Program-made: the position numbers and the translations under genes | The notes under the pieces: model-generated | Told to the model about the DNA's origin: nothing | Seen by the model: only the letters and a program-made list of their open reading frames with translations | The model's database searches: none | NCBI GenBank assembly: GCA_009746045.1 | Contig: RPFO01000975.1 | Location: 1-24,014, forward strand | Length of the DNA stretch: 24,014 nt | Reading direction: 5' to 3' | Source of the DNA: Mesostigma viride | Lineage: Eukaryota > Streptophyta > Mesostigmatophyceae > Mesostigmatales > Mesostigmataceae | Part shown: one piece after another, positions 1 to 7,308 of the stretch | How positions within the stretch are numbered: the stretch's first letter is position 1 | Layout: each line of letters opens with the position of its first letter

Positions 1-88
1 CGATGAGATTGGACACCTCCTCGCCCTCCTCCTCGTTGTCGCTGCCCGCCTCCACGTCGTCAGACTCCTCGGCCATCATATCCACCAT
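1..88 (-). CDS. N-terminus of an acidic hypothetical protein, running off the left edge
   Basis: The minus strand reads an ATG at 88 followed by an open frame to the window edge (29 codons seen). The visible peptide is strongly acidic, with runs of Glu/Asp and Ser (for example AEESDDVEAG). Acidic N-termini of this kind are common in viral nucleic-acid or virion proteins, but no family can be named. A second in-frame ATG lies four codons downstream, so the start could be either. The upstream side is the 18-bp repeat tract, so the promoter would have to lie inside or beyond it. This could also be a chance open frame. Confidence 0.4.
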   Translation of the reverse strand, partial: MVDMMAEESDDVEAGSDNEEEGEEVSNLI

Positions 89-112
89 GTCGGCCCCCGT
101 CGGTCGGCGCCT

Positions 113-272
113 TCGTCCGCCGGGTACGCCTCGTCCGCTGGGTTCCTCGTCCGCTGGCCGTGACCCGTCCGCTGGGTGTACTACTCGTCCGCTGGCCGTG
201 ACCCGTCCGCTGGGTGTACCTCGTCCGCTGGCCGTGACCCGTCCGCTGGGCGTGACCCGTCCGCTGGGCTCC
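113..272. repeat. Tandem array of an about 18-bp CGTCCGCTGG unit
   Basis: The decamer CGTCCGCTGG recurs about every 18 bp, alternating between two tails (GCCGTGACC-like and GTGTACCT-like), with roughly eight or nine units. It makes several frames open, including an apparent Pro/Leu/Gly-rich + strand peptide, which is taken here as a by-product of the repeat. Confidence 0.75.
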
Positions 273-407
273 ATGGTCGGACTATGGACACAGTTGGGGG
301 GGCCTTCCATGCATGGTGCCTACCTTGAAGCTCACATATTTATGCTCTTCTGGTCGAAATCGATGACATCAGCCATACGGCACTGTCCGCGCCGTAACGT
401 ACCCCTT

Positions 408-478
408 CGAGATTCTGATGAGATCACGAAATCCTCGAGATCTCGTCTGAGATCTGCTGAGATCTCGGGAGATCTCTG
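408..478. repeat. GAGATCT-rich palindromic cluster
   Basis: GAGAT/GAGATCT recurs about seven times in 70 bp and includes the perfect palindrome CGAGATCTCG and further GAGATCTC copies, followed directly by AAAAAA and a GCGCGGCGCGCC palindrome. It lies in the gap upstream of the KilA-N gene. It could be a protein-binding cluster or a simple repeat. Nothing else in 273-500 was recognised. Confidence 0.5.
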
Positions 479-555
479 ACGAAAAAAACGGCGCGGCGCG
501 CCAGATTTTGGAAATAAAGACCATGGCAGGGCTGCCCATCCCCAACCAACTCACA

Positions 556-752
556 AACCAAGTCCTTGACCTAACCGACGACCACGCGCTGGCGGGCGGG
601 CAACAGCCGACAGGCGGCCCACATCCGACAGACGACCAACACACGACCGACGACCAAGACCCGACCGACGGTCAACTTGACGAACGATAAGGGCTTTTGC
701 CGTGACTATCACACCACACCCGGCGGACGACCAGCCCCCGACCGACGACAGT
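556..752. repeat. CGACCGACGACC low-complexity tract upstream of the KilA-N gene
   Basis: Degenerate direct repeats of (C/A)CGACCGACGA(C/A)C dominate this stretch. It ends about 20 bp before the KilA-N start codon and so overlaps the expected promoter/5'UTR. A 60-residue + strand frame through it (508-690) is Thr/Asp/Gln-rich and probably only reflects the repeat. Confidence 0.5.
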
Positions 753-769
753 CTCACTCAGCCAAAAAA

Positions 770-2191
770 ATGGCCGCTACCCAGGCACCGACCGTCAGCG
801 TGCTGTTCACTTTCAAGCGGGAGACCGACAAGTTCTGGGTGTACACGCTGAGGCCCATCCCTGAGATGAAGGTGGACGCAGACACCGAGATCCGCGTGCG
901 GAAGGCGGACACGATGGTCCACGGCCCCGACCTCACCAAGGCCGGCTCCAACGGGACCAAGCGCTTCGACAGTTTTTTCAGAGGCGGGAACTCGGAATAC
1001 GTCGAGTTGCTAAAAAAGCACATCACTCCGACAGCGGTTACGGAAGGAGACCTTGACAGGCAAGTGTGTATATGTGCTTAGGGGGGTGTCCACACTTTTG
1101 TGGAGACGTCTGGGGTCCTTAGGGGGGGTGTCCACACTTTTGTGGAGACGTCTGGGGTCCTTAGGGGGGGTGTCCACACTTTTGTGGAGACGTCTGGGGT
1201 CCTTAGGGGGGGTGTCCACACTTTTGTGGAGACGTCTGGGGTCCTTAGGGGGTGTCGGGCAAGTTCGAAGTCGGCGTCCATCTTGTCCGCGTGTTTGGAG
1301 TGGTTGTACCTTCGCTCGTGAGAATGCATCTATCTGTGCTCACCCTGAACTTTATATACCTGCTGTGGTGCGCGCAGGCCCGCCCCCAAGATCGTGGACT
1401 CGGTGACCGGGGGGCTCAACGAGGACCGCGGCACGTGGATCCACCTCAAGCTGGTCAACAAGCTGGCCGCGTGGATCAGCGACGAGTTCGCCATCCTGGC
1501 GGGGGACTGGGTGGACCGCCTGATGCGCGGGGACCCCACGATGATCGGGGTGGCCCGCGACATGTACGACCTGGCCAACGGGACGAAGACGACGGTGTAC
1601 ATGGAGACGGCGCCGGCAGGGCCCTCGGGCGACAACAACAAGGCGGGGGAGCTGGAGACGGCGGCCAAGATGGCGGAGACCCGCATCCGGCTGGTGAAGG
1701 CCGAGCTGGAGCTGAAGGCCGTGATCGAGGAGGGACGCATCCGTCTGCTCACCGCGGTGGCGGCCCAGCAGAAGCTGCTGATGGACAGCTCCCTGCGCAT
1801 GTCCGATCGCGACCGGCTGTTTCTGCGGGACAAGGCGAACGACATCCTGTACACTGACCTGGTGGGGGGCAGGCCTGCAGGTGAGGGTCAGCAGCAGCAG
1901 GCGGAGGCCCCCCCCCGCAAGACCCTGGAGATCACTGCGGTGGCCAGGGAGATGGGGTACCACTTGGACGTGAAGGAGGCCGGCCTGATTGGCCGCAAGA
2001 TGGCCCAGAAGTTCCGGGCCGCGTTCCCGGGGAAGGAGATCCCCAAGACGGAGCGGTTCGTGGACGGGGCCGTCAGGGCCGTGAACTGGTACGAGGACGT
2101 GCCCGCCCAGCGCGCGATGATGGAGGAGGCCGTGCGCGAGTTTGTAGAGGAGGCCCACAAGCGGCCCGCACAGAGCAGGAGATTGGAGTAG
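770..2191 (+). CDS. KilA-N domain protein, two exons (770-1059 and 1378-2191)
   Basis: Exon 1 starts at ATG 770 just after an A7 run and carries the first half of a KilA-N domain (FWVYTLRPIPEM, then the KRFDSFFRGGNSEY region). Exon 2 carries the second half, with the diagnostic GTWIHLKLVNKLAAWISDEF segment followed by WVDRLM. Neither half is complete alone, and joining them with a phase-2 intron restores one frame of about 367 residues. After the domain comes an Ala/Glu/Lys/Arg-rich helical segment (likely coiled coil). A C-terminal module (IGRKMAQKFRAAF, then RFVDGAVRAVNWY) resembles the tail seen on many giant-virus KilA-N proteins. KilA-N is a DNA-binding domain of phage and large DNA viruses, usually of unknown regulatory role. 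Splicing is inferred from frame and domain continuity, not observed. Confidence 0.88.
1060..1377 (+). other. Predicted GC-AG intron of the KilA-N gene
   Basis: Exon 1 ends TTGACAG and the intron would begin GCAAGT, a textbook GC-type donor. It ends GTGCGCGCAG after a pyrimidine-containing stretch. The 318-bp interval joins the two KilA-N halves in phase 2. A GT donor at 1066-1067 gives the same frame with two extra codons and cannot be excluded. Most of the intron is a perfect 42-bp minisatellite. Confidence 0.7.
1081..1254. repeat. Four-copy 42-bp minisatellite inside the KilA-N intron
   Basis: Units beginning TGTCCACAC start at 1087, 1129, 1171 and 1213, an exact 42-bp period with no visible divergence. 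Each unit holds the short inverted repeat TCCAC..GTGGA and a CTTAG that could act as a cryptic acceptor. Because 42 is divisible by three, several frames stay open across it on both strands. These are not genes. Confidence 0.95.
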
Positions 2192-2235
2192 AAGGCTTAA
2201 GACGTGTAGACCAGGTCCTTGCATCCATAACGAGT

Positions 2236-2241
2236 TTTATT
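2236..2241 (-). terminator. Possible AATAAA polyadenylation signal
   Basis: The minus strand reads AATAAA about 35 nt after the stop of the frame-broken gene at 2273-2817, in the 81-bp convergent gap with the KilA-N gene. Confidence 0.35.
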
Positions 2242-2272
2242 AACTGATCATAAAGCTTATTTGAAATTCCAT

Positions 2273-2817
2273 TCATGGCGTGTCTCTCACAATCACCCCG
2301 TCCTTGTACATGTGCGTGCGGGTGAACACTTCGGGCGCCGCTAGCACAGACTTGCGGACGTCTTCCCGCAACAGGTAGCACGTGTACTTGATGTAGAATG
2401 TCTGCGGGAGGTGTTCGGGGTCCAGGTAGACCCGGATGTGTTTGTCTGCGTACTGCCCGAGACAGTTGACGACGGTCAGCCCCTCGGGGTCGCATTCCCC
2501 ACCATTCCCCAGCATGACTCGGATGTCGACGTCCCCCTTAATGTCTCGAATGATGTCGCTGTACGGCAGCTTCGACACGGTGTGGACGTACTTCCCGGAG
2601 CGCGCATCGATCTCCAACACCCGATGTTGTTTACCACGAAGGTGGACGCGATCTCGAACTCGATGACCCCGCTCGGAGGCTTTTCATGGGGCGCCTCGCC
2701 CACATTCACCCACCCCGTCATGCGGGGATCCACTAGAATCTCCAGGGCCTTGCTAACATCATCCAAAAGGCCGCAGTCGTACGTGGGCAGACCATCCAAA
2801 AGCGCCTCTATGTCCAT
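2273..2817 (-). CDS. Unknown conserved-looking protein, one frame break near 2620
   Basis: Two minus-strand open frames meet at about 2615-2625. The upstream part starts MDIEALLDGLPTYDCG and runs to EIASTFVVNNIG. The downstream part starts at LEIDARSGKYVHTVSKL and ends IVRDTP. Read together they give one protein of about 180 residues with even, protein-like composition, whereas each frame beyond the junction turns into Arg/Ser-rich shadow sequence. The junction sits at ATCGGGTG, so one missing base would explain it. I do not recognise the family. Alternatives are a decayed gene, a sequencing indel or a very short intron, for which no convincing splice sites were seen. An upstream ATG at 2835 is possible. 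Confidence 0.6.
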
Positions 2818-2945
2818 GAGCAACACCACACACACGTCACAGAAAATCCCAGCCCCCTAGACGCACCTGGCTTGTAGAGGGATGAGCAGTCCACGCGCGC
2901 CCTCCTGTCTGCACAGGGAAGGACACGCGGGGCGGAAAAAAAAGC

Positions 2946-2964
2946 AAAGAGTGTATAGTATAAG
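2946..2964 (+). promoter_or_regulatory. AT-rich TATA-like promoter
   Basis: GTGTATAGTATAAGTTG lies a few bases upstream of the ATG at 2970, after an A8 run, in otherwise GC-rich DNA. It fits a core promoter for the membrane-protein gene, with a very short leader. Confidence 0.4.
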
Positions 2965-2969
2965 TTGAA

Positions 2970-3314
2970 ATGAACGGCCTCCTGGTGCAAGACTCCATGA
3001 CAGCATTCTCGGCCATTTTTTCCCAACTTATCCCCTTCGTGCTTCTGGAAGACTACCCCATCGAGCCGGCGCTATTCAAGGCGGTCATCGTCTTTTCGTG
3101 CGCGTACAAAGCCGTACCGAAAATCGACGTGTCCATATTGATCACGGGGGTCTACTTCCTTATCCAGGCCCTGCTGCCGGACATAAAGAAGAAGGCCGAG
3201 TCATCCGCCGCCAATCAGAGCGCTTCCCAGGGCGCGTCCAACACTCAGTCCGGCGGCGGACAAAACGGACAGAATGGCAACGTTCGACGACTTGCCACTA
3301 GATCTTTTAGGTAA
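2970..3314 (+). CDS. Small integral membrane protein
   Basis: 114 residues. Three hydrophobic stretches are visible: AIFSQLIPFVLL (about 15-27), ALFKAVIVFSCAYKAV (about 35-50) and VSILITGVYFLIQALL (about 54-70). A hydrophilic tail rich in Ser, Gln, Gly and Asn follows. Small proteins with two or three membrane segments and a polar tail are common in giant-virus virion membranes, but no specific family was recognised. Its last 41 bases overlap the start of the F-box gene in another frame, which suggests co-transcription or re-initiation. Confidence 0.7.
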   Translation: MNGLLVQDSMTAFSAIFSQLIPFVLLEDYPIEPALFKAVIVFSCAYKAVPKIDVSILITGVYFLIQALLPDIKKKAESSAANQSASQGASNTQSGGGQNGQNGNVRRLATRSFR

Positions 3315-4215
3315 AATCATGGAGGACCTCCCTGCCCGCGACGCCATCAGCCTGCGGGCGGTGTCCACAACGGCAAACGAGGCCTTCAAGAGCGAGTTCC
3401 CCTTCCTGCGTTTTTTGTTGCAGGCGATGGACGACCCGCGCCTCCACATCTCCCAAGGGTCCCTCAATTCGGGGGAGGCCTACACTGTCCGCCGGATGCT
3501 GATGGGGGCGCGCGACCTCCTGCACCGGCTGCGTAAGGAGGACAGCAGCTTGTATGCGGCCCCGTACGCGGGGGCGCTGGGGTGCGACCTGGACCTTTTT
3601 TTCCGCGTGCTCAATCACCTGTTCCCGCACGTGCGCGGGGCGGGCACGACGACGCACGTGACGGTCGGCCTGAGCCAGGTGTTCTCTCTCCCATCGAGCA
3701 TGGCGGTCTGCCAGCACCGCTCCAGCGCCAGCCAGGGGGGGGAGGAGGGCCTCCGCGACGTGAGGTCGATGCTGATGAGTGGCGAGCTGGTGAGGAATGA
3801 CATCGACCCGAACTCGCAGCACAGGAAGTACGGCTACATGCACGTGGACATCCCTTGCGGAGACCTCACGCCGATCACTTTCTTCGTGGACAGCGAGCAA
3901 CGTATGTGGGCCAAAAAACACAGCCTGTGGTGGATGGCGCCTCGCCTGACGGACACGTTCGCGATGGTGGACGCGGATGGACAGGTGTACACGATGGCGA
4001 CATGGACGCGCGAACTGGATCGCGAGCTGGGCTATTTCCACAGGAAGCCCGCGGAGTGCATCTCCCGGTGGTCGCGCTGGGGCACGTGCGTGTTCTGCCG
4101 CCGAGCCCTGAAGATGATATACCACCTAGAGGCCGGGTTCGGGCCGGGGTGCGGGAAGAGGTACCACCTGAAGAAGGAGCGAGAGCCCGCAAAGCTCACC
4201 GAAGTAGATTTGTGA
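3274..4215 (+). CDS. F-box protein with C-terminal zinc-ribbon-like (DUF6011-type) domain
   Basis: 313 residues. The N-terminus MATFDDLPLDLLGKIMEDLP followed by ARDAISLRAVS is an F-box, the Skp1-binding motif of SCF ubiquitin ligases. The C-terminus has CVFCRRAL, then GFGPGCGKRYH, a CxxC..GxGPxCG pattern typical of DUF6011-like small zinc-binding domains. The middle is unlike any repeat domain I know and may be the substrate-binding part. The protein probably acts as a viral adaptor that recruits host or viral targets to an SCF complex. Its ATG lies inside the preceding gene, and its 3' end overlaps the convergent membrane gene by 20 bp. Confidence 0.82.
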   Translation: MATFDDLPLDLLGKIMEDLPARDAISLRAVSTTANEAFKSEFPFLRFLLQAMDDPRLHISQGSLNSGEAYTVRRMLMGARDLLHRLRKEDSSLYAAPYAGALGCDLDLFFRVLNHLFPHVRGAGTTTHVTVGLSQVFSLPSSMAVCQHRSSASQGGEEGLRDVRSMLMSGELVRNDIDPNSQHRKYGYMHVDIPCGDLTPITFFVDSEQRMWAKKHSLWWMAPRLTDTFAMVDADGQVYTMATWTRELDRELGYFHRKPAECISRWSRWGTCVFCRRALKMIYHLEAGFGPGCGKRYHLKKEREPAKLTEVDL

Positions 4216-4423
4216 CGGGCGTGTGGATGCCTAGGAGCAGGTGGAGCAGCTCCCCTGTCCCCACCAAGGCCGCGAACGTGACCGCCGCGTCTCGGACGAC
4301 GAACATGCCGGCGGTCCTGCGGCGACTAATGAGCAGGGCTGCGGCGAGGGTGGCTACCCAGTCGAACACGGCCGTGCCAAGGATCTTCGGGGCCCGCAGC
4401 GTTTGCAGAAACGAGCCGCTCAT
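4196..4423 (-). CDS. Tiny two-helix membrane protein of a giant-virus type
   Basis: 75 residues starting MSGSFLQTLRAPK. Two hydrophobic segments are seen (AVFDWVATLAAALLI and DAAVTFAALVGTGELLHLLL), with the closing motif GELLHLLLGIHTPVTNLL. A helix-helix protein ending in G-x-x-x-H-x-x-x-G-x-x-T is one I associate with small conserved proteins of algal giant viruses; this match is from memory. The frame is open 41 codons further upstream, but that stretch is Ser/Arg-rich and overlaps the next gene's leader, so the internal ATG is preferred. Confidence 0.6.
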   Translation of the reverse strand: MSGSFLQTLRAPKILGTAVFDWVATLAAALLISRRRTAGMFVVRDAAVTFAALVGTGELLHLLLGIHTPVTNLLR

Positions 4424-4484
4424 ACTACGCTTATCTCGCCCACAAAAAATTGTCCGGTGATGACAACTACGAGAAGAGGAAGAA

Positions 4485-5090
4485 ATGTACGAGTTCATGA
4501 AGACGGGCCTCCTGTGGGACGGCGACATGGCCTCCTCCTCCATCACCTCTCAACAGAAGGACGTGGTGATGGCCATCATTTGCAACATATTGAAGCACAC
4601 CTGCGAGCGCGCGGACGCGTTTCTCCGCCACAACCCCGAGTTCGCCAACCCGCGATTGGACATCTGCGCCCTGCTCCATCGCGCCCTCCTGGCGGAGTCC
4701 ATGACGCACATGGACAGGCCCGGGCTCGAAGAGGAGGTGCGGGACGTGACGGCCGTCATACGGGGAGAGGCAAGGGGCGTGAAGAGGGCGCGGGAGGAGG
4801 AGGAGGAGGAGGAGGAGGAGGAGGACGAGGAGGAGGAGGAGGAGGAGGAGGAGGAGGACGAGGAGGAGGAGGAGGACGAGGAGGCGTGGGATTTCGCGGA
4901 GATCGACACGGCCGACCCATCCTGTGCGTGCAACCAGTGCCGCCAGCTAAAAAGTGCATTGGGTGACTGGGAGGCGTGGGCCCCCGACGACCAGTTCTTG
5001 AGCGCGATCAAGGGTTGCATCACCAAGATCGGCGCCATCGTGCTAAGGGACATGATGAGTGAGGAGGGTGATGTCCGAGATGCCGATTAA
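4485..5090 (+). CDS. Acidic hypothetical protein with long poly-Glu/Asp tract
   Basis: 201 residues. An N-terminal helical part (about 1-95, with ITSQQKDVVMAIICNILKH) is followed by a mostly Glu tract (about 102-133) coded by GAG/GAC repeats. A C-terminal part then has a CACNQC cysteine pair and WAPDDQFLSAIKGCITKIG. The conserved-looking ends imply a genuine protein, and the Glu tract may have expanded by trinucleotide slippage. The opposite strand is open as poly-Ser or poly-Pro, which is a shadow. Function unknown. The ATG follows a purine-rich leader. Confidence 0.72.
   Translation: MYEFMKTGLLWDGDMASSSITSQQKDVVMAIICNILKHTCERADAFLRHNPEFANPRLDICALLHRALLAESMTHMDRPGLEEEVRDVTAVIRGEARGVKRAREEEEEEEEEEDEEEEEEEEEEDEEEEEDEEAWDFAEIDTADPSCACNQCRQLKSALGDWEAWAPDDQFLSAIKGCITKIGAIVLRDMMSEEGDVRDAD
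4796..4884. repeat. GAG/GAC trinucleotide repeat tract
   Basis: Nearly uninterrupted GAG codons with occasional GAC, in frame with the acidic protein. It is likely length-variable between isolates. Confidence 0.85.
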
Positions 5091-5123
5091 ACGTTTCATT
5101 TCATTTCCATGAACATTAAAAAA

Positions 5124-5940
5124 CTAAAGGCTTATGTAATCCTGCCCCATCTGGGACTGCAAAAACGGCGAGTTTTCCCCTCGACCCTCGCCAAAGTACC
5201 CCTCGCCAAAGAAGCGCGTGTGGTCTTGCTCGCAACTGCACTGGGGCGTGCCATAGCCCGGGTCCCACAGACTCCATTGAAGCAGGTTGTTCTCGTTGCA
5301 TGTCCTCCACATCCCCAACTTGGTGCGCAAGTTGTTGATGAGCACCACACACGGGTACTGGCCGAAAGGGCACTCTTCCTCGTGCCGCTTGATGCCGGCC
5401 ATGTCCGCCACGTGCTTGCAGCCGTCGCTCTCCAGGTAGTACTTGCATGGAAAGTGTCGGCAGGCGGATCTATGGGGGGCGATGTCCCTCCTGCGCAACA
5501 ACTGCTGGCACCCAAAGCGCTGGTTGGGACACGCGACCTTCTTGTATCCGCAATCCTTTTCATGGGACAACAGCACCATGCCCTTCGCTGTAAAGTCGCA
5601 CCCGTCGTGGGGGCACCTCCTCGCAACCTCTGCGGTGATGCTGCCGACCCGGATGCAGGGGCGGAAGACGTAGCGATTCCACTGGCCCCTGCACACGATG
5701 CACCTCCCCAGCACCGCGGACGAGGGGCCGCCCCTGCTCCTCTGTTTGGCGATCAGCTGCTCCATGCACGGACGCCTGCAGACCATGGCCTCGCACTTGC
5801 CCTCCTGGACCCTCGTGCTGCACTCGATCACGACGGGGTCCATCAGCATGTTCAGGCATATCGCGCAGGAGAGGTCGTCCGCACTCACGGCGATCTGGGC
5901 GGGGTGCTCGTCCCGGACGCAGCGGATGGGGGGGATTCAT
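5124..5940 (-). CDS. RING finger / TRAF-type zinc-finger protein (putative E3 ubiquitin ligase), frame problem at the N-terminus
   Basis: The body begins LSCAICLNMLMDPVVIEC, then CEAMVCRRPCMEQLI and GRCIVC, a RING-type Cys pattern. It continues with TRAF-type fingers (CPHDGCDF..SHEKDC, ACPNQRFGCQQLL..HRSAC, KYYLESDGC..HEEEC). Host TRAF and SIAH-like proteins with this layout are ubiquitin ligases, and a viral copy probably redirects ubiquitination. The frame of the body has no ATG before the RING; the first Val codon is GTG at 5888. An ATG at 5940 in a good context is one base out of frame, separated from the body by a run of seven C on this strand (5928-5934). One base less in that run would give a proper start. 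Confidence 0.78.
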
Positions 5941-5986
5941 ATTTCGCGTCTGCACACGCGCGCCCGCCCTCCCCCGGCTTTTATGT

Positions 5987-6104
5987 TCACCCCTCATCGC
6001 TGCTGCCCGACGTGGCGGCCCCTCCTGGAGCCTCCTGCTTCTTGGTGACGCGCTTCAGCCTCCTGACCTCCACGACCTGGGTGTCGTTCAACGCGTCCAG
6101 GCAC
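5987..6104 (-). pseudogene. 3' part of a gene split by the retrotransposon
   Basis: Reading the minus strand from the retrotransposon edge, the frame is open for about 38 codons and ends with TGA at 5987. It begins QVVEVRRLKRVTKKQEAP a few residues in from the break. It is the same frame as the fragment at 12245-12557 once the element and one copy of the GGCAC duplication are removed. The RING gene lies just downstream on the same strand. Confidence 0.75.
6100..6104. repeat. Target-site duplication GGCAC, left copy
   Basis: GGCAC directly precedes the left LTR and is found again directly after the right LTR (12245-12249). Five bases is the usual length for Ty1/copia integration. Confidence 0.85.
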
Positions 6105-6449
6105 AGTTGAGTAACTCTAGAGCCCTAGGATCTGGCTCTAAGTTCCCCATGTCCGTCCGCACGCCTTCCGCTAGCGTCCGCTAAGCCGCCGGCTATAATC
6201 CGGCGGTCCGATGCGGTCGACCGGTCTAAGGGCGGCGCCTAGGGCCGGCGCCACCTAGGCCCCAGTCCGGGGCCTTATCCGGGTCAGTACGGACGGCTAG
6301 CTTGTCCCACGGTTACGGCTAACCGGATAGGGTTTGCTGGCTAAGACATAAACCAGTGGTGGGCCAGCTCCGACAGTAGTTCTCTGTGTTCACCTTATCC
6401 CAAGCTCAACGTGACCGACCGCCATAGCTGAGCCGGTCGGGCTTTAACT
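6105..6449 (+). repeat. 5' LTR (345 bp)
   Basis: Identical by eye to the right LTR apart from 13 extra bases (TAGGGCCGGCGCC) within 6237-6255, flanked by GGCGCC copies, which suggests slippage or deletion between short direct repeats. It contains several perfect stem-loops: 6186-6206 with loop CTATAAT (possible TATA), AGGCCCC/GGGGCCT, CGGTTA/TAACCG, and 6415-6440. It would drive gag-pol. Confidence 0.95.
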
Positions 6450-6461
6450 TGTATTCATAAA
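6450..6461 (+). promoter_or_regulatory. Putative primer-site or cyclization sequence
   Basis: TGTATTCATAAA sits immediately after the left LTR, where a primer-binding site is expected, but does not begin TGG as a tRNA 3'-end match would. Its exact reverse complement is at 11561-11572, in the loop of a hairpin after pol. Confidence 0.4.
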
Positions 6462-6468
6462 AATCCCG

Positions 6469-7308
6469 ATGGCTTCCGGTACACGGAGCCGCACGGGCGA
6501 ACACACAGATACGCCAAGTGGCGAGGCCGCAGGGTCCGTCCTGCCACGCTTTAGTGCGGACGAGGCCACGAGGTTGATGCAAACCCTCGTGGCGCAACCT
6601 GAACTGGCCAAGCAGTTCAAGCATCTGATGCTTGCTGCTGACGATGCACTAAATCGCGGCCCTCTCAAGCAAACGGAGGTGCCCGCAGATCTACCGGCCG
6701 ACTATACGGCGGACGACGCAGCAGATTTTCTAGCTGCTCTCAAGCGTCTGCGCGATGGACGCGCAGACAAAGATTCGGAGCTGATTGGCAAGTTCCGTGC
6801 AGTATTCTGCAGTACAACAAAGCACCCAAACATTGCCAATCTAGTTCGCATTGCGGACGACAACAAACAAACCTGGGAAGTTTTTTACAACGGTCTAGAT
6901 GCCCACTTGTCGCGGTCTAAGGAAGAGGCCGACGAGCAAGCCTTCAACGACTTCGAGGGCTATGCAGTTAATAAGGCAAATTTGCCCGGGGCTGCACGTG
7001 ATTTCCAGGTCTTCGTGCACAAGCACAAGCTGCTAGATACTCTCAAGCCCATTTTCCTGTGCAATCGATTTCTCAAGAAATGCGACCTGTCGTCGGATGT
7101 GCATCTGACCATAGCGACGGAACTCAAAAAGAAGAGTGCCGTCAGTTTCGACGAGGGCATGCTGTATTTGATTCATGCTTCAAGAGTGCGCAGTCCAAGC
7201 CGGCTGCCTCGGCTGCTCTGCCATCCCTGCGCAAGGTGGATGCCGGCGCGTCTTCTTCTTCAGGCGCAGAGGCTCCAATTACGCGGTCGGAGCTTACGGC
7301 CATCCTGA
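6469..7308 (+). CDS. Retrotransposon Gag, N-terminal part
   Basis: Starts at ATG 6469, 20 nt after the LTR. The coding part runs to about 7170 (near SAVSFDEGMLYL), and beyond that the frame becomes Arg/Leu/Pro-rich shadow. The peptide is a mostly helical, charged capsid-like sequence with no recognisable family motif, as usual for Gag. Coding then continues in another frame from VFDSCFKSAQSK. The break could be a programmed Gag frameshift, a mutation or a base-call error; no slippery heptamer is obvious. Confidence 0.7.
   Translation: MASGTRSRTGEHTDTPSGEAAGSVLPRFSADEATRLMQTLVAQPELAKQFKHLMLAADDALNRGPLKQTEVPADLPADYTADDAADFLAALKRLRDGRADKDSELIGKFRAVFCSTTKHPNIANLVRIADDNKQTWEVFYNGLDAHLSRSKEEADEQAFNDFEGYAVNKANLPGAARDFQVFVHKHKLLDTLKPIFLCNRFLKKCDLSSDVHLTIATELKKKSAVSFDEGMLYLIHASRVRSPSRLPRLLCHPCARWMPARLLLQAQRLQLRGRSLRPS

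Noticed and set aside
110-272. Possible CRISPR-like array
   Set aside because: Units are only about 18 bp, contiguous and without unique spacers, so this is a simple tandem repeat.
3-479. + strand frame rich in TRPLGV repeats
   Set aside because: It is the translation of the 18-bp repeat and lacks non-repeat coding sequence.
508-690. 60-codon + strand frame before the KilA-N gene
   Set aside because: Mostly translated CGACCGACGACC repeat. It could be an upstream frame in a leader, but nothing supports it.
1053-1406. Several open frames across the 42-bp repeats on both strands
   Set aside because: The repeat length is divisible by three so frames stay open passively, and the region sits between two halves of a single KilA-N domain.
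1352-2224. 290-codon minus-strand frame opposite KilA-N exon 2
   Set aside because: Leu/His/Arg-rich shadow of a GC-rich coding exon.
4550-5053. Poly-Ser and poly-Pro frames opposite the acidic protein
   Set aside because: Shadows of the GAG/GAC repeat.
5109-6110. Long + strand open frame (333 codons)
   Set aside because: It is antisense to the RING/TRAF gene and to the split gene. Its composition is Pro/Ala/His/Leu-rich with no domain, while the minus strand has clear zinc-finger motifs.
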